Of a stretch of DNA of 33,478 bases, positions 15,702 to 23,610 are shown piece after piece (the stretch's first letter is position 1; the number at the start of each line of letters is the position of its first letter). The DNA is from an uncultured Clostridium sp. (lineage in GTDB: Bacteria > Bacillota > Clostridia > TANB77 > CAG-508). The stretch is taken from assembly GCA_947574235.1 (NCBI GenBank), contig CANPIU010000017.1, positions 1 through 33,478 of the forward strand, given 5' to 3'. The notes under the pieces were generated by a model. That model did no database searches. It was given only the letters and a program-made list of their open reading frames with translations, and was not told the DNA's origin. The translations under genes were made by a program, and so were the position numbers.

Positions 15702-17744
15702 ATGGACCTAGATAAAGACGTAAAATATGTAAAAGGGGTTGGACCTAATCGTGTTCAATTATTGAATAAATTAGGAATATTTACTTTAAAAGATTTAATT
15801 ACCTACTATCCAAGGACGTATGAAGATAGAAGCATACCAAAGGCAATAACAGAGTGTGTTAATGGAGAAGAAGCATTAGTGGAAGGAATTGCTTGTGGAC
15901 GAGTTTCTGAAATTCGATTAAAAGGAAAGACGATGCAACGATTACTGGTTAGAGATGAGACAGGAGGTTGCACGATTACTTGGTTTAATCAAAGCTATTT
16001 GAAAAATAAATTTAAAGCAGGGGAAAAGTATAAATTTTATGGAAAAGTTACGAATAATTTTGGAAAGATAACAATGACTTCTCCTGTATTTGATGAAAAA
16101 GATAAAAATTTTAACACGGGAAAAATTATTCCGTTATATCCTTTGACATATCAACTGTCACAAAATGTTTTAAGAAAGATTATGGAAGCGGGATTAGCTG
16201 AAGTAGAAGGAAACTTACAGGAAACCTTGCCAACCTATTTGTTAGAAGAATATGGCTTAGAAGAAATAAACGAAGCGGCAAGACAAATTCACTTTCCAAA
16301 AGAATTGAAGGATTTTGAAAGGGCTAGAAAAAGATTAGTTTTTGAAGAATTGTTGTCTACACAATTAGCACTACTTACTTTGAAGAATAGCTATCAAAGT
16401 GAGGGAGAGGGAATTGCGTTCGATAAAAAGGTAAAAATGTCGGAGGTAATCAATGAATTACCATTTCGACTAACGAAAGCCCAACTTAGGGTATTAGAGG
16501 AAATTGATAGTAATATGGAAGCCAAAACTTCTATGAACCGTTTATTACAAGGAGACGTTGGCTCAGGAAAAACAGTAGTGGCTATGTGTGCAGCTTATAA
16601 GGCGGTTAAATCTGGTTATCAAGCAGCTATTATGGCACCAACAGCAATTTTAGCGACACAGCATTTAGAAAAATTTCAAAATATTTTAGAGAAATTGAAC
16701 ATTAAATGTGAATTACTAATTTCAGGAATTAGTAAAAAGAAAAAAGAACAATTGCTAGAAAGATTAGCTAAGGGAGAAATTGATATTTTAATTGGAACTC
16801 ACGCTATTATCGAAGAAAATGTAGTTTTTAAAAAATTAGGCTTAGTGGTAACAGACGAGCAGCATAGGTTTGGGGTAAAACAAAGAACGAAAATAGCAGA
16901 AAAAGGGGTAAATCCAGATGTATTAGTTATGACAGCAACCCCGATACCAAGAACCTTGGCTTTGATTTTATATGGAGATTTAGATATTTCTATTATTGAT
17001 GAGTTGCCACCAAACCGAAAAAAGATAGAGACTTTTGCTGTTAATAAAAAGATGACAGAAAGGGTAAATGGTTTTATCGAGCAACAAATGAAAGAAGGAA
17101 GACAAGCTTATATTGTATGTCCTTTGGTAGAAGAAAATGAAGAATTAGATTTAGAGTCAGTTGAAGAATTGTATGAAACTTATGCCAAAGAAATTTTTCC
17201 ACAATATAGAGTGGATTATATTCATGGTAAAATGAGACCAAAACAAAAAGATGAAATCATGGAAAGGTTTAAATTAGGAGAAATTGATATTCTAATTTCA
17301 ACCACTGTAATAGAGGTTGGTGTGGACGTACCCAATAGTAATATTATGGTGGTAGAAAATGCAGAAAGGTTTGGTTTAGCCCAGTTGCACCAATTGAGAG
17401 GGAGAGTAGGAAGAGGCGATTATCAATCGTATTGTATTTTAAAATATGAAGGCAGAAGTGAGACGATGAGAGAAAGGATGAAGGTAATGTGTAGCACCAA
17501 TGATGGCTTCATCATATCGGAAAAAGACCTAGAACTACGAGGCTCAGGAGACTTTTTTGGAACGGTTCAACATGGATTACCAGAATTTAAAATAGCAAAT
17601 TTATTTGAAGATATGCCAATTCTTAAGTCAGTACAAGGAATTGCAATGCAAATATTGAAGGATGACCCAAAACTGGAAAAAGAAGAAAATGTTTTACTAA
17701 AGAATTTAATAAGAAATAAGTTTATGAAAAGGATAGAGATATAA
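15702..17744 (+). CDS. recG: ATP-dependent DNA helicase RecG
   Basis: 680 aa, usual length. Branch-migration helicase that regresses stalled replication forks. N-terminal wedge/OB domain (about 50-160). Walker A GDVGSGKT (284-291), DEQH box (385-388), TATPIPRTL, and the C-terminal helicase motif RGRVGRG (566-572) are all intact. ATG follows AAGGAGAAGG. A strong terminator follows. Confidence 0.96.
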   Translation: MDLDKDVKYVKGVGPNRVQLLNKLGIFTLKDLITYYPRTYEDRSIPKAITECVNGEEALVEGIACGRVSEIRLKGKTMQRLLVRDETGGCTITWFNQSYLKNKFKAGEKYKFYGKVTNNFGKITMTSPVFDEKDKNFNTGKIIPLYPLTYQLSQNVLRKIMEAGLAEVEGNLQETLPTYLLEEYGLEEINEAARQIHFPKELKDFERARKRLVFEELLSTQLALLTLKNSYQSEGEGIAFDKKVKMSEVINELPFRLTKAQLRVLEEIDSNMEAKTSMNRLLQGDVGSGKTVVAMCAAYKAVKSGYQAAIMAPTAILATQHLEKFQNILEKLNIKCELLISGISKKKKEQLLERLAKGEIDILIGTHAIIEENVVFKKLGLVVTDEQHRFGVKQRTKIAEKGVNPDVLVMTATPIPRTLALILYGDLDISIIDELPPNRKKIETFAVNKKMTERVNGFIEQQMKEGRQAYIVCPLVEENEELDLESVEELYETYAKEIFPQYRVDYIHGKMRPKQKDEIMERFKLGEIDILISTTVIEVGVDVPNSNIMVVENAERFGLAQLHQLRGRVGRGDYQSYCILKYEGRSETMRERMKVMCSTNDGFIISEKDLELRGSGDFFGTVQHGLPEFKIANLFEDMPILKSVQGIAMQILKDDPKLEKEENVLLKNLIRNKFMKRIEI

Positions 17745-17745
17745 A

Positions 17746-17787
17746 CAAGGAAATCCTTTGAAAGGCAGAGGGATTTCCTTGACTTTT
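17746..17787 (+). terminator. recG terminator
   Basis: CAAGGAAATCC (17746-17756) pairs perfectly with GGATTTCCTTG (17771-17781) around a 14-nt loop, followed by ACTTTTT. Confidence 0.85.
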
Positions 17788-17807
17788 TACCTAGATAATA
17801 GTATGAT
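17779..17807 (+). promoter_or_regulatory. Promoter embedded in the recG terminator
   Basis: TTGACT (17779-17784), 17 bp, TATGAT (17802-17807). The -35 shares bases with the 3' arm of the recG terminator. It serves the small membrane-protein gene that begins 27 bp later. Confidence 0.55.
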
Positions 17808-17834
17808 TAAGAAGGAAAAAGAAAAAGGATGTTG

Positions 17835-18030
17835 ATGGAAATGTGGCAAGTAATTGTAAAATTAGCAGGAGCAATCATTGTTTTGTTAGGTATTATTTTA
17901 GTATATGATGCACGTATTATTACTAAGAAGTTTTTTGGGTTTGGAGACCAAAATGAAGGGGCACAACGGTTTGAAGATTTTGGGTTTTGTTATTGCTATA
18001 GTAGGTGGATTGATTCTATATTTTGTGTAA
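17835..18030 (+). CDS. Small two-helix membrane protein, +1 shift at CGG
   Basis: Start chosen at the ATG 6 bp behind AAAAAGG; ATGs at 17829 and 17841 are possible. Frame 0 gives a hydrophobic helix (VIVKLAGAIIVLLGIILVY), then DARIITKKFFGFGDQNEGAQ, then CGG (17967-17969). After that frame 0 becomes Cys/Trp-rich junk ending at 18074. Skipping the C gives AQ-GLKILGFVIAIVGGLILYFV and a stop at 18028-18030: a second clean transmembrane helix and a 64-aa product. The family looks like a small clostridial membrane protein with a conserved FGFGDQNE stretch that I recognise only loosely; its function is unknown. Because frame 0 stays open here, this site was not found through a premature stop, which makes it a useful independent case. 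Confidence 0.75.
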
Positions 18031-18163
18031 AAAATGAGGGGCATAGTAACGTTGATATAACATTGGATTTATAGTTACCTATTTATGCAGAAACAGATAA
18101 ATAGTTGCCAGTATGTTAAATAATTTAGTTTGTTAGCAAACTTTAAAAAAGTATTAAAATGGC

Positions 18164-18193
18164 TTGACAATAGAAGCCTAAATATGCTATGAT
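18164..18193 (+). promoter_or_regulatory. tRNA-Leu promoter
   Basis: TTGACA (18164-18169), 18 bp, TATGAT (18188-18193), 20 bp before the tRNA. Confidence 0.7.
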
Positions 18194-18213
18194 ATCTATT
18201 GTCAAGTTCATAT

Positions 18214-18297
18214 GCGGTTGTGGCGGAACTGGTAGACGCGCTGGTCTTAGGAACCAGTGTCAACGACGTGGGGGTTCGAGTCCCTTCAACCGCACCA
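18214..18297 (+). tRNA. tRNA-Leu (anticodon TAG)
   Basis: Class II tRNA with a long variable arm. Acceptor GCGGTTG pairs with CAACCGC. Anticodon stem CTGGT pairs with ACCAG around loop CTTAGGA (anticodon TAG, reads CTN). GGTTCGAGTCC T arm, discriminator A, encoded CCA (18295-18297). Seven-base anticodon loop. Confidence 0.93.
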
Positions 18298-18306
18298 GAT
18301 TGTAGT

Positions 18307-18346
18307 AAATATCAAGGGTTTGTAACATTTCTCTTGATATTTTTTT
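18307..18346 (+). terminator. tRNA-Leu terminator
   Basis: AAATATCAAG (18307-18316) pairs perfectly with CTTGATATTT (18333-18342), continuing into a T run. Confidence 0.75.
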
Positions 18347-18422
18347 GTACGATATTGAATAATATGAATTTTAATGATACAATGCAAAAAAGAAATACAA
18401 ATAGCTTACAAAGGAGAAAAAA

Positions 18423-19661
18423 GTGAAACCAGAGATTGCAATGAAAATAAACCGAAGAATATTTCCAATCTATAAAGGTTTTGGATGGGACCCATTATTT
18501 TATAGTGCCATTATATTTATATTTTTAACAGAAATAAAAGGAATAGCACCAGCAAAAGTAATGTATGCAGAAGCCATCTATTCCTTATTTTTGTTATTAT
18601 TACAAATACCAGCCACTGTTCTAATTGAAAGAATAGGAAGTAGAAAATCCTTAGTATTAGGAACTATTTTAGCAACTATCCAAATTACCATGATGATATT
18701 CATAAATAACTTCACCTTTTTAATCCTTGCTTATTTCATGTCAGCCTTTGGAAATGCCATAAAGGACGTTGCTAGAAATACACTACTATATGAGTCTACT
18801 AAAATAGGCAAAGGAAAAAATTCATTTGGAGCAATCAATGCAAAAGGTTCTTCTTTAAGTTACATTATTAGTGCGACTACCTCAGTAATGACAGGTTATT
18901 TATTTGTTATCAATCCCTATTTGCCACTTATTCTTTCTAGCTTAATGTCTAGCTTGGCAGTAATCATAGCCTATCGATTTGAAGAAGTGGAAGAAAAGAA
19001 AGCAAAGAAAACAACCATAAAGGAAATGATAGAAGAAGATAAGCAGGATTTTAAGATGATTATTAAATCCCAAAGATTAAGAGCCCTATTCTTATTTACT
19101 TCTATATTTTCAGGGGTGTTGATAATGATTTCTACCTATGAAAAAAGTCTATTAACCGAATTACAAATAAAGCCACAATATTTTGGAATTATCCTTGCAA
19201 TCTTACCGATAATGCAATGTTTTTCAGTAAGATACCAAGACAAAATTCATAACACCTTTAAAAATAAAACTTTAACCATTATTGCTATTCCAATTTTTCT
19301 TTCTTTTATCATGATAGGAGTTGTTACTAGTTTAAACTTGAATTTTTGGATAACCATAGCAGTTGTTATGCTAGCTTTTTGTATCCATCACTTCTTTCGA
19401 GGACCTTATTGGGTGTTAGAAGATAGATATGTTACTAATTTTACCGAAGAAAATAGCAGAGTAAAAGTGTTATCAGTAAATAACTTAATAAAAAATATAG
19501 GACAAATAGTAATTAACTTTTTAGGAGGATTATTGCTAGAATTTAATACAACAAGTAAATCGTATTTAATCGTAGGGGTAGTAGGACTAATTGTTATTTT
19601 TCTAGTATTATTATATATGAAAAAAAGAATTGGACTAAAACCAGAAGAATATGGGAGGTAG
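18423..19661 (+). CDS. Major facilitator superfamily transporter
   Basis: 412 aa with about twelve hydrophobic segments. GTG start 6 bp behind AAGGAG. The loop after the second helix reads ERIGSRKSLVLG, the MFS motif A pattern (G-x3-D/G-R/K), and a central charged loop (VEEKKAKKTTIKEMIEEDK) separates the two halves. The substrate is unknown; drug or sugar efflux is possible. It is 3 bp from the next gene (SDR), so they form an operon. Confidence 0.85.
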   Translation: MKPEIAMKINRRIFPIYKGFGWDPLFYSAIIFIFLTEIKGIAPAKVMYAEAIYSLFLLLLQIPATVLIERIGSRKSLVLGTILATIQITMMIFINNFTFLILAYFMSAFGNAIKDVARNTLLYESTKIGKGKNSFGAINAKGSSLSYIISATTSVMTGYLFVINPYLPLILSSLMSSLAVIIAYRFEEVEEKKAKKTTIKEMIEEDKQDFKMIIKSQRLRALFLFTSIFSGVLIMISTYEKSLLTELQIKPQYFGIILAILPIMQCFSVRYQDKIHNTFKNKTLTIIAIPIFLSFIMIGVVTSLNLNFWITIAVVMLAFCIHHFFRGPYWVLEDRYVTNFTEENSRVKVLSVNNLIKNIGQIVINFLGGLLLEFNTTSKSYLIVGVVGLIVIFLVLLYMKKRIGLKPEEYGR

Positions 19662-19663
19662 GT

Positions 19664-20353
19664 ATGGAAAAAAATATCTTAATCATAACAGGTGGAAGTA
19701 GTGGTTTAGGGCTAGAATTAGTAGAACAAGCTATCAATAGAGGTCTTTATGTCTGTAATTTAGCACGTAATGAAGAAAAAATGAAAGAATTAGAAGCGCT
19801 TTTTAAAGAGAACTACAAAGGTTTTATTGGGGATATAGCCGATGAAGAATTTGTTATCAATGCTATCCAAGAAATAGCCAAAATAGGAAATATTGCTTAT
19901 TTAATAAACAATGCCGAGAAGGCATGTTTTAAAGAACCATCACAGTATACGAAAGCAGACATAGAAATGTCATTAACAGGTTTAAAAGGGATGATATTGT
20001 GTTCGACTCAAACCTTAAAAGTTAAAAACGAAACAGACTTAAAAATCGTAAATATAATGTCTTCAGCTGCCTTAAAAGGAAATAAGCAAGAAGCATTATA
20101 TTGTGCAGCAAAATGGGGAGAACGTGGCTATACAGAAAGCCTAAAAGTAGCCTATAAGGGAAGTAGTGTCAAAATTATAGGGGTGTATCCTGGAGGGATG
20201 AATACAGAATTTTGGGAACATAATAGAGACTATGTTACACTAGAAAAATCAAATTCATTTATGCCACCAAAAGAAGTAGCCACTGTCATTTTAGATAATA
20301 TCATGAAGTATTCTAAGGTAAAGGTAGCAGATATCATAATAGAAAGAAATTGA
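19664..20353 (+). CDS. Short-chain dehydrogenase/reductase
   Basis: 229 aa. Nucleotide-binding TGGSSGLG (residues 9-16), the NNA segment (NNAEKA), catalytic Ser in IMSSAA and YxxxK in YCAAK. A PGGMNTEF loop follows. Classical SDR length. The substrate is not evident. Starts 2 bp after the MFS stop. Confidence 0.88.
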   Translation: MEKNILIITGGSSGLGLELVEQAINRGLYVCNLARNEEKMKELEALFKENYKGFIGDIADEEFVINAIQEIAKIGNIAYLINNAEKACFKEPSQYTKADIEMSLTGLKGMILCSTQTLKVKNETDLKIVNIMSSAALKGNKQEALYCAAKWGERGYTESLKVAYKGSSVKIIGVYPGGMNTEFWEHNRDYVTLEKSNSFMPPKEVATVILDNIMKYSKVKVADIIIERN

Positions 20354-20384
20354 TAAATAAAGTAGAAAGGGGGAGAGGTCTATT

Positions 20385-21137
20385 ATGAAAAGCGATTTAA
20401 TACACTTTTTTGGAACAACAGGAAGTAAAGAATTATTTTTCAATAAAATTCGATTATCTGGAGGACTCTATTTAGATATAGATGATACTAAACTAATCAT
20501 TGACCCAGGTCCTGGAACATTTTATCCATATATCAACCATTATGAAAAGGAACTAGATGGAATTATTTTATCTCATGTACATATTGACCACTCTAATGAC
20601 TTAAATCTATTTGTGGAACTTATGACAGATGGTGGAGAAAATAAGAAAGGAACGCTTTTGCTACCAAATCAGGCGTTAGAAGATAGAGTATTACAACCAT
20701 ATCTTGCAGGTTTTCCAGAAAAACTTGAGGTAATAAAGCCGAAAAATCAATATCAAATAAAAAATATTGAAATTACAACTTCAATAGAACACAGGCATGG
20801 GGTAGAAAATTATGGGTTTACAATCAAAACCAAAAATCATCTGATAGGCTTAGTAACAGATACAGGATATTTTCCAGAACTGTTGGACTCCTATTCAAAA
20901 TGTGAAATCTTAATTATCAATGTTCCTTATTATAAGCAAAATAAGCCAAAGCCTAAACATTTAGATATAACAAATGTAGAGGAATTTATCCAAGAGATAT
21001 GACCTAAGAAAGTAATACTTACCCATTTCAATAAAAATATGATAGAAAATCATCCAGCAAAAATAGCAGAAGACTTAAGTAGAAAATATGAAATAGAAGT
21101 AGTAGCAGCAGAAGATGGGATGATAGTAAGATTATAG
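20385..21137 (+). CDS. MBL-fold metal-dependent hydrolase with in-frame UGA
   Basis: Metallo-beta-lactamase-fold hydrolase. Metal-binding SHVHIDHSNDL, EHRHGVENYGF and VTDTGYF are present. ATG follows AAAGGGGGAG. Frame 0 reaches TGA at 21000-21002, but the same frame continues with PKKVILTHFNKNMIENHPAKIAEDL and further to TAG at 21135-21137, giving a 250-codon frame. The extension contains the THF segment whose histidine is the last metal ligand of the fold, so the 205-aa product would lack it. UGA is a normal stop elsewhere in the window. A nonsense mutation (for example CGA to TGA) or UGA readthrough are both possible. It is not a CGG frameshift. Confidence 0.7.
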
Positions 21138-21152
21138 AAAGAGAGAAAAAAG

Positions 21153-21917
21153 ATGGAGCCAATTAATATTTTTGATTTTGACGGGACCTTAACAACCGAT
21201 ACTTGGCCTAAATTTTGGGTATGGGTTAAAAAATTCGGTTATTTTGGAGAAAAAAGAAATGAAGTTTTGGAAAAGGCACTAGCAGAATATAGAAAAACAC
21301 ATACTGGTAATTCATTAGAGACGTTCTTTGCTTTTTTCAACGATTTATTAGTATTAAAAAAAGAAAGCATTACCCATAGTGAACTAATGGAGGGAGAGAG
21401 GTACATTGAATATAATCCAGGAGTTAGACAGTATCTTGAAAAATCAATGGTCAAAAATTATGTTGTTTCTGGAGGCTTAAAGGAATTTTTGGAAAATCTT
21501 GAAATAGCAAAGTATTTTAAAGGAATTTATGGTACGTCTATACAACAAAATGAACTAGGAGAAATGATAGGAATAGGAAAAGCAATGACAGATGATAAAA
21601 AGATAGTAGCAATTCGTGAGATAGTAAGACAAAATCATAGGCAAGAAGAGGACTGTCGTAATGTTTATTTTGTAGGAGATGGTGCTACAGATGCAGCAGC
21701 TATGAGGTTTGTGCATAACAATGGCGGAAAAGCAATTTTTGTGTATCAGCCAAAGCAAGAAGATGCCTTATATCATGAAAATCAAAGAATTTATGAAAGA
21801 TTAAAGGCAGAAGGTATGGTGGACTATTGCTGTGTAGCTGATTATAGGGAGGGAAGTGAACTTTCTAATATTTTGCAAAGGATAAGACAAAGAGAGGAAA
21901 TAGGAGAAGAAAGATAA
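21153..21917 (+). CDS. HAD-family phosphatase
   Basis: 254 aa, phosphoserine-phosphatase-like HAD hydrolase. Motif I DFDGTLT (residues 8-14) with both Asp, motif II VSGG (about 107-110), motif III Lys in the KAMTDDKK region, motif IV GDGATDAAAM. A helical cap lies between I and II. Substrate unknown. It starts 15 bp after the MBL gene and is last of this run before a convergent gene. Confidence 0.85.
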   Translation: MEPINIFDFDGTLTTDTWPKFWVWVKKFGYFGEKRNEVLEKALAEYRKTHTGNSLETFFAFFNDLLVLKKESITHSELMEGERYIEYNPGVRQYLEKSMVKNYVVSGGLKEFLENLEIAKYFKGIYGTSIQQNELGEMIGIGKAMTDDKKIVAIREIVRQNHRQEEDCRNVYFVGDGATDAAAMRFVHNNGGKAIFVYQPKQEDALYHENQRIYERLKAEGMVDYCCVADYREGSELSNILQRIRQREEIGEER

Positions 21918-21922
21918 ATAAG

Positions 21923-21948
21923 ACGCTATGCATTTAACATAGCGTTTT
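21923..21948. terminator. Terminator between convergent genes
   Basis: ACGCTATG (21923-21930) pairs with CATAGCGT (21938-21945) over a 7-nt loop, with TTTT on the right. It overlaps the stop codon of the minus-strand gene. Confidence 0.7.
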
Positions 21949-22822
21949 ATGATTGCAATTTGAATTGGCTTGCTAACTTATCAATGGTGATACCACCTTG
22001 ATTTTTCCAATCAATTTCAATGGCATTAAATCTTTCATCTTGAAAACAATTTAACAAATGAATATCATTAGGTTCTAAAGTAAAATCTAGAGAGGATAAA
22101 TTATCATCAATATTTTGCAAAGTAGTAGTTTTTACGATAGGTTTTAAATTTTTTTCTTTTACCAACCAATTTAGTAAGATTTGATTTTGAGTTTTATTAT
22201 ATTTTTTGGCTAAATCAACTAAAAAAGGATAATTCATTTTAGCAATTTGATTTCTTCTTAAGGCTTGATAACAAACAAATTGGATATTATTTTGCTTACA
22301 AAAATCAAGCAAACCTATATTTTCGTAATATTTACACTCTAAATTGTAAACTCCTTCAAAACTCGTTAGGGTAAAATGTTTTTGCAATTCTTGTAATTCT
22401 TTTAAGGAAGTATTACTAGTAGCAAGAAAACGAACTTTTCCTTTTTCTATTAAGCGATTGATTTCTTCGTAAGTACTTAGTAAAGGGATTTTAGAAACAT
22501 AAGAATTATGAACTTGCAAGGCATCAACATAATCGATATGCATACGTTTTAAATACTCATCTAATTGTTTTTCAATGTCTTCCCTTTTTTCGATATAAGC
22601 TTCTAAATGACAAGTAAGAAAAATATCGTCCTTTTTTACTTTTTGGAAGAAATGATACAAAAAATCAACGACTTTGCCATTATCATACAAAAGACTAGTA
22701 CTCATGAGATTTTGACCTTTTGAAACAGAATACAAAAGGGCTTGTAGGGTTTTTTCTTTGTTTTCTAAATTAAGATTGTAGGTACCAATTCCAATGGGAT
22801 TAGTATGATTAATATCTAACAT
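21947..22822 (-). CDS. Aldo/keto reductase family protein, degenerate tetrad
   Basis: 291 aa, the only clear minus-strand gene. Start behind AAAGGAGG on that strand. TIM-barrel aldo/keto reductase order: GIGTYNL, then LMSTSLLYDNG (family DTAxxYG), DDIFLTCHLE (family xxTKxxx), HIDYVDALQVHNSY (family DLxxxHxP), GKVRFLATSN and QILLNWLV. The catalytic Tyr and His are kept. The Asp position appears to be Ser and the Lys position Cys, so NADPH-dependent reduction may be lost. The alignment is by eye. Confidence 0.8.
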   Translation of the reverse strand: MLDINHTNPIGIGTYNLNLENKEKTLQALLYSVSKGQNLMSTSLLYDNGKVVDFLYHFFQKVKKDDIFLTCHLEAYIEKREDIEKQLDEYLKRMHIDYVDALQVHNSYVSKIPLLSTYEEINRLIEKGKVRFLATSNTSLKELQELQKHFTLTSFEGVYNLECKYYENIGLLDFCKQNNIQFVCYQALRRNQIAKMNYPFLVDLAKKYNKTQNQILLNWLVKEKNLKPIVKTTTLQNIDDNLSSLDFTLEPNDIHLLNCFQDERFNAIEIDWKNQGGITIDKLASQFKLQS

Positions 22823-22937
22823 AGATTAACCTCCTTTACGTAAAGGTAGTATACCAAAATTACAGTTGCTTAGCAAGACAGTCTGGTAATTTTACAAAAA
22901 ATGTGATATAAGAATAGTAGCAAAGGGGGATATATAT

Positions 22938-23597
22938 ATGAGATTAGTTTTAGCGTCACAAGGATTTACGAATCCAGAAATAGCCAAAGCAGTAGGAGAA
23001 ATGGTTGGAAAGCCATTAGGAGAAATAAATGTAGCCATTATCAATGAAGCTTATGTAGCACTTGCAGGAGGAAAAGATAAAAGATGGCTTATTCGTGAAC
23101 TAGCACAACTTGAAAGTTATCTAGGAGGAAATATAGATTTTATTAATTTAAGAGTTTGTAGCAAAGAAGAAGTCAAACAAAGATTAGAAATAGCAGATAT
23201 CATGTACATTGTAGGCGGAAAACAGATGGTATTGCCTCAATTATTTAAGGAGACAGGTTTTGATGAAATCGTAAAAGAATTTGCAAAAGAAAAAGTAGTA
23301 ATGGGAACGTCAGCAGGGGCAATTGTGTTAGGAAAACAAATCGAGGAAGAGGCTTATTGGAAAGAAAGATATGGAATAACAAAGGAGGAAGTTGGTGAGA
23401 AAACGTTAGGTCTAACCAATTTCAATATTATTCCACATTATTTGCGTGGGGAGCGTAAGAAGTGGGATAGAGAATTTTATGAAAGAGTCTTAGAAAGAAA
23501 CCCGTTTACGGTATATGCTTTAACAGATGAGCAAGCTATTATGCAAGAGGATAATCATATCAGTTTTGTTGGCGGGATGCCAGAAATTTTTGATTGA
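22938..23597 (+). CDS. Peptidase S51 / class I GATase-like protein
   Basis: 219 aa, peptidase E (S51) family. The nucleophile Ser is in GTSAGAIVLGK (about residue 127), preceded by YIVGGKQMVLPQLF. The later NFNIIPHYL and ALTDEQAI complete the family pattern. Cytoplasmic; members cleave Asp-X dipeptides or cyanophycin-type substrates, not distinguishable here. Start follows AAAGGGGG. Confidence 0.85.
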   Translation: MRLVLASQGFTNPEIAKAVGEMVGKPLGEINVAIINEAYVALAGGKDKRWLIRELAQLESYLGGNIDFINLRVCSKEEVKQRLEIADIMYIVGGKQMVLPQLFKETGFDEIVKEFAKEKVVMGTSAGAIVLGKQIEEEAYWKERYGITKEEVGEKTLGLTNFNIIPHYLRGERKKWDREFYERVLERNPFTVYALTDEQAIMQEDNHISFVGGMPEIFD

Positions 23598-23610
23598 GGA
23601 TGGAAGAAAG

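Noticed and set aside
20997..21005. MBL interruption as a sixth CGG-type shift
   Set aside because: There is no CGG; the frame is unchanged across a TGA.
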